Source: Gammaproteobacteria bacterium
GTDB taxonomy: Bacteria; Pseudomonadota; Gammaproteobacteria; GRL18
Length of the DNA: 8,611 nt
Reading direction: 5' to 3'
Assembly: GCA_028571885.1 (NCBI GenBank)
Contig: JAPVVU010000113.1
Location: forward strand, 1-8,611
Shown here piece after piece: positions 5,571 through 8,611 of this stretch. The notes beneath the pieces were generated by a model that saw only the letters and a list, made by a program, of their open reading frames with translations, had not been told where the DNA came from and searched no databases. The translations under genes were made by a program, and so were the position numbers. Within the stretch, counting starts at the first letter, position 1; each line of letters opens with the position of its first letter.

Positions 5571-6252
5571 AAGTAAAACTGTGCATAACAATCAATGCAG
5601 AATTCAATTACAGCAGCATCAGCAAAGGCTGGAACAATGTACTTTATGTCCACAGATGTTCGGCCCGGCCATCCACGGTCTGCCCGTGGTCTCAAAAGTC
5701 ATGCTGATTGGCCAGGCACCCGGTTTCAAAGAAATCGAGGTCCTGCGTCCCTTTGCCTGGACCGCAGGAAAAAAATTATTTTCCTGGTTTGAAACAATAG
5801 GTGTCGATGAAACACATTTTCGGAAAACGGTGTACATGTCTGCAATCTGTCGCTGTTACCCCGGAAAAAAAACCGCCGGCAAAAAACAAGCATCAAACAG
5901 TGCTCAAAGCCCTAAAGCACATGGTGATAGAGTCCCGGATAAAAATGAAATAAAACAATGTTCTCAATGGCTGCAGTCAGAAATCAATATTCTAAAGCCG
6001 GCACTGGTTATTTTGGTCGGCAAACTGGCCATCAGCCAGTTCATGCCCGTTAAAAAGCTTGATGAAGTCATTGGAAAAACACATCGCATTATAATTAATG
6101 GACATCAATGTGATGCCATTCCCCTGCCGCATCCTTCGGGCGCTTCCACCTGGCCCGTCACTGAGCCTGGAAAAACGCTGCTTAAGCAAGCCATGACACT
6201 CATAAAAAAACATCCCGCCTGGAATGAAAGCACCCATCTGTTGCAGCGCTGA
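5518..6252 (+). CDS. Uracil-DNA glycosylase superfamily protein, Fe-S type
   Basis: Members of this superfamily remove uracil or related bases from DNA by cutting the glycosidic bond in the cytoplasm. Numbering from the ATG at 5503: motif 1 is GQAPGFKE (70-77), PFAWTAGKKLF (83-93) matches the PF-x-G-x-AG-x-L stretch of families 4/5, and motif 2 is HPS at 210-212. Cys46-x2-Cys49, Cys118 and Cys153 fit the four ligands of a 4Fe-4S cluster; Cys116 is an extra cysteine. The loop between Cys118 and Cys153 is 34 residues and Lys-rich, longer than in classical family 4. The start is uncertain: ATG 5518 has GGGGAAA 4-10 bases upstream and overlaps the rhodanese by 53 bases; ATG 5503, ATG 5536 and GTG 5581 are alternatives, the last suiting usual family length. 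Uracil excision itself is not proven; motif 1 has Gln71 where family 4 has Glu. Confidence 0.85.
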   Translation: MRCIQAMNHGQISLKTDKSKTVHNNQCRIQLQQHQQRLEQCTLCPQMFGPAIHGLPVVSKVMLIGQAPGFKEIEVLRPFAWTAGKKLFSWFETIGVDETHFRKTVYMSAICRCYPGKKTAGKKQASNSAQSPKAHGDRVPDKNEIKQCSQWLQSEINILKPALVILVGKLAISQFMPVKKLDEVIGKTHRIIINGHQCDAIPLPHPSGASTWPVTEPGKTLLKQAMTLIKKHPAWNESTHLLQR

Positions 6253-6283
6253 AATTTAATACAGCAGCACAAGACTTATATCT

Positions 6284-8611
6284 CTATTCGGTAAATTGAT
6301 TGAGTGAAACATGAGCTGATTGAGTAAATATTTTCTTCACCACAAGTAGACCCAAAGTACAAATTAATATGACAGAAATAACTGCTGTACCCAGCCATAC
6401 TTCCGGATGCAGGCTATAAACCATTTGAAACACCTGCTGATACAAAATATAGATCGCAAATTCAGCCAATACTACTGCGATGAATGCACTGAGCAGAGCA
6501 ACGACAAGAAATTCAACCAGTAAATAATGCCTCAATTGCCTGGCACTGGCACCCAAAGTGCGGATCACTGCATTTTCATACATCCGTGACGCCAGCGTTG
6601 ATGATAACGATGAACTTAAAATCAGCGCACCAGCAATAATGATAAACAAAAAAATTAACTCAATGGCATCCGACACTCTTTCAATAATAAACTGAATTTC
6701 TTTCAGGATTTCATCCACTTCAATGATTGTAATACCGGGGAATTGTTTCATTATTTGATTGAGTTTAAATTTATCCTCCCCGGCCAGATAAAAACTTGAA
6801 ATCCAGGTCATGGGATATTGTTCTATCAGCCCAGGGGAAAAAATAATATAAAAATTGGGTTGAAAAGAATCCCAGTTAACCTTTCTGAGCTGCGATACCA
6901 CACCTTCTATTTTTCGTGAACCAACCTGAAAGCCGAGAAGATCACCCGGTTTTATATTAAGCGCTTTAGCCAGACTGCTTTCAATTGAAATCTGTGCTGT
7001 TTTTGCATCACTTTTTTTAAACATTTCATTTTTGCTGAAGCTCAAATTTAATTCCCGATGCAGGGCATTATGCTCACGTGCTGTTTCAGGTATCACTTCA
7101 TTGATGGGTAACTTATTCAAATAAGTTAACCGTCCTCTCACCATGGGATATAAGCCCTGTGTTTTTATTGCCTGTTGTTTCAGGTAGTTTTCAAATTTCA
7201 GCCGTTCATAACTTTGCACATTAATAACAAAATGATTCGGCGTTTGTTCAGGAAATTGCTGCTGCCAGTTATCCAGTAATTCTGTGCGCACTAAAAAAAT
7301 GATAATCAATAGTGAAAAAATCAGACTAAAGGTCGTTATCTGTAATAACACAGCCTGCTTATGGCGCTCAAGATTTAATAATGTCAGTCGATTAATAAGC
7401 TGAAAATAGCGTCCAGCCTGTAGAATACGCCCCAGTAAAAACTGCGCCACAAAATAAAGCACCAGCGTACTAATAGAAAGAGCCAGATAAAACAATAATG
7501 TAATTTCACTATTGCCTGTATACCAGATAGAAATCAGCATCAGACCAATAAAACTGATCGAATAAAATAGTCTCCTGCTGATGTTTTCCAGAAAATTCTT
7601 TTTATATGAGCTCTTTTCGTAAAGAAACGACTGTCTGATGAGTCCCATGGGAGAGATATTTTTTAAGCGGGTAAGATTAGCCATGGAAATACTCAACAAC
7701 AAAAACAACCCACAGGTTAATCCCACCCAGACCGGCATAAGATAAAAATCAGCGCTGTTATCCAGCACCACCACTGGCAGGACATCATCAATGACGGATA
7801 AAAGTCCAAGGTACACAAAATAACCCGTAACAATGCCAATAAAACTGCCCGCAAGACCCAGAGCAAATAATTTATACAATTCAATACGCATAATACGTTT
7901 TTCACTACACCCCAGACAAAGCATAATGGCGCTGTTTTTATATTGTTTCTGCCCATAACGATGACTATTAATGGCAATTGCAATGGCCGATAACAATACG
8001 GTCAGAATTGCTGCCAGTGACAGGAAATCCCCTGCTTTTTGTAAACTGGCATTCACCGCTTTTAGATCCTCTACACCAGAGCGAAGCGACTGACCTGCCT
8101 GCAATTTGGGTTTCAACCAGCGTTGAAAATCCTGCAGCGACTGAGGTGAGGATACAGCTGAGCCGGAAAAAAAGTACAGATAGTCCACCCTGCTGCCGGG
8201 TTGAATGGTGGCCGTCAGAGCAAGATCGGACAAATTAATCATGGCGCCTGGTGCAATACTGAAAAAAGAACTGGATTGTCCCGGGACTCGCTCAAGAATT
8301 CCACTGGCGTGAAATTTTGACTCCCCCAGTTCAATGAGAGAATGGGATATGTTTTTTGCTTCTTCATTCTGTTGATAGGATAGTTTTCCAACATTAAAGT
8401 CTTGAGCAATATTAAAAAACAATGCCAGACGTTTATCCAGCCAGATTTCACCTTTGGGTGGAGCTTTTGTTGGGGTATCTGGTGCTGCTATTGTTTCTTG
8501 TCTGACGCGAAGCTCACCCTGTAAGGGGAAGTTATCTGACACCGCTTTAATCTGCGCCAGTTTAAATTCATCATTAACCACCAGCATACTGGGAAAAGCC
8601 TGCATCCGGGC
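6284..8611 (-). CDS. ybbP: YbbP-like FtsX-family ABC transporter permease, 5' end outside window
   Basis: This is a large two-repeat FtsX/MacB-type permease matching E. coli YbbP throughout: for example QPGSRVDYLYFFSG, ELLDNWQQQFPEQTPN, LYPMVRGRLTYLN, LHRELNLSF and QLRKVNWDSFQPNFYIIF. The visible 775 codons begin inside the first periplasmic domain (AQIKAVSDNFPLQGEL aligns near residue 90 of YbbP), so roughly 85-90 residues with the first membrane segment are missing; the ATG at 8605 is internal. Numbering from it, membrane helices lie at about 193-213, 245-270, 290-308, 347-361, 368-390, 418-439, 647-665, 696-722 and 738-756, with large periplasmic domains before 190 and at 440-645. MLCLGCSEKRI (228-238) and IRTLGASARQL (681-691) are the coupling helices that meet the ATPase. 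In many bacteria the partner YbbA ATPase gene is adjacent; here it would be off the right edge. Substrate unproven. Confidence 0.93.
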   Translation of the reverse strand, partial: ARMQAFPSMLVVNDEFKLAQIKAVSDNFPLQGELRVRQETIAAPDTPTKAPPKGEIWLDKRLALFFNIAQDFNVGKLSYQQNEEAKNISHSLIELGESKFHASGILERVPGQSSSFFSIAPGAMINLSDLALTATIQPGSRVDYLYFFSGSAVSSPQSLQDFQRWLKPKLQAGQSLRSGVEDLKAVNASLQKAGDFLSLAAILTVLLSAIAIAINSHRYGQKQYKNSAIMLCLGCSEKRIMRIELYKLFALGLAGSFIGIVTGYFVYLGLLSVIDDVLPVVVLDNSADFYLMPVWVGLTCGLFLLLSISMANLTRLKNISPMGLIRQSFLYEKSSYKKNFLENISRRLFYSISFIGLMLISIWYTGNSEITLLFYLALSISTLVLYFVAQFLLGRILQAGRYFQLINRLTLLNLERHKQAVLLQITTFSLIFSLLIIIFLVRTELLDNWQQQFPEQTPNHFVINVQSYERLKFENYLKQQAIKTQGLYPMVRGRLTYLNKLPINEVIPETAREHNALHRELNLSFSKNEMFKKSDAKTAQISIESSLAKALNIKPGDLLGFQVGSRKIEGVVSQLRKVNWDSFQPNFYIIFSPGLIEQYPMTWISSFYLAGEDKFKLNQIMKQFPGITIIEVDEILKEIQFIIERVSDAIELIFLFIIIAGALILSSSLSSTLASRMYENAVIRTLGASARQLRHYLLVEFLVVALLSAFIAVVLAEFAIYILYQQVFQMVYSLHPEVWLGTAVISVILICTLGLLVVKKIFTQSAHVSLNQFTE

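Noticed and set aside
5399..5837. Minus-strand frames opposite the rhodanese and glycosylase genes
   Set aside because: They overlap well-supported plus-strand coding sequence and encode no recognisable motif.
6253..6283. Terminator between the convergent glycosylase and permease genes
   Set aside because: The 31-base gap shows no stable stem or T tract.
7978..8238. Plus-strand 86-codon frame opposite the permease
   Set aside because: The minus-strand permease is well matched to YbbP across this interval; the antisense frame has no ribosome site or recognisable content.

Overview
The window looks like chromosomal DNA of a gammaproteobacterium. The two best-recognised proteins, an MlaA/VacJ outer-membrane lipoprotein and a YbbP-type FtsX permease, are typical of that class, and signal peptides, lipoboxes and Shine-Dalgarno sites are of ordinary Gram-negative form. 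The base composition is moderately AT-rich by eye. No species can be named from this sequence. I see no rRNA, tRNA, insertion sequence, integrase or CRISPR array.

Layout. Bases 1-501 hold no large gene: a possible 39-codon membrane peptide on the minus strand, short direct repeats and two hairpins, the second a likely terminator for the next operon. Bases 502-2600 (minus) are a two-gene operon: a secreted serine alpha/beta hydrolase, then mlaA, with stop and start codons sharing one base. Its promoter at 2671-2699 is abutted on the upstream side by a 23-bp tandem direct repeat, a probable regulator site. Bases 2831-4003 (plus) carry three small exported proteins, the last with a C-terminal SHOCT domain, ending in a perfect 15-bp hairpin. 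Facing them, 4146-4752 (minus) carry a 122-residue secreted protein and a glycine-zipper lipoprotein. After a 290-bp divergent intergenic region, 5043-6252 (plus) carry an exported single-domain rhodanese and an overlapping Fe-S-type uracil-DNA-glycosylase superfamily protein. From 6284 to the right edge (minus) lies a YbbP-like permease whose first part is outside the window.

How they fit together. The common theme is the cell envelope: of the nine firm genes, only the glycosylase lacks an export signal or membrane segments. The hydrolase and MlaA are likely co-regulated and may share a role in outer-membrane lipid homeostasis (inference). The five small exported proteins form a compact block of largely unassigned function. 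The rhodanese and glycosylase are probably co-transcribed, although one is predicted to be exported and the other cytoplasmic, so their link is not obvious. I did not find one clearly new multi-gene system. The best leads are the hydrolase-mlaA regulatory repeat, the hydrolase-MlaA pairing, the small envelope-protein block, and the enlarged basic loop in the glycosylase.
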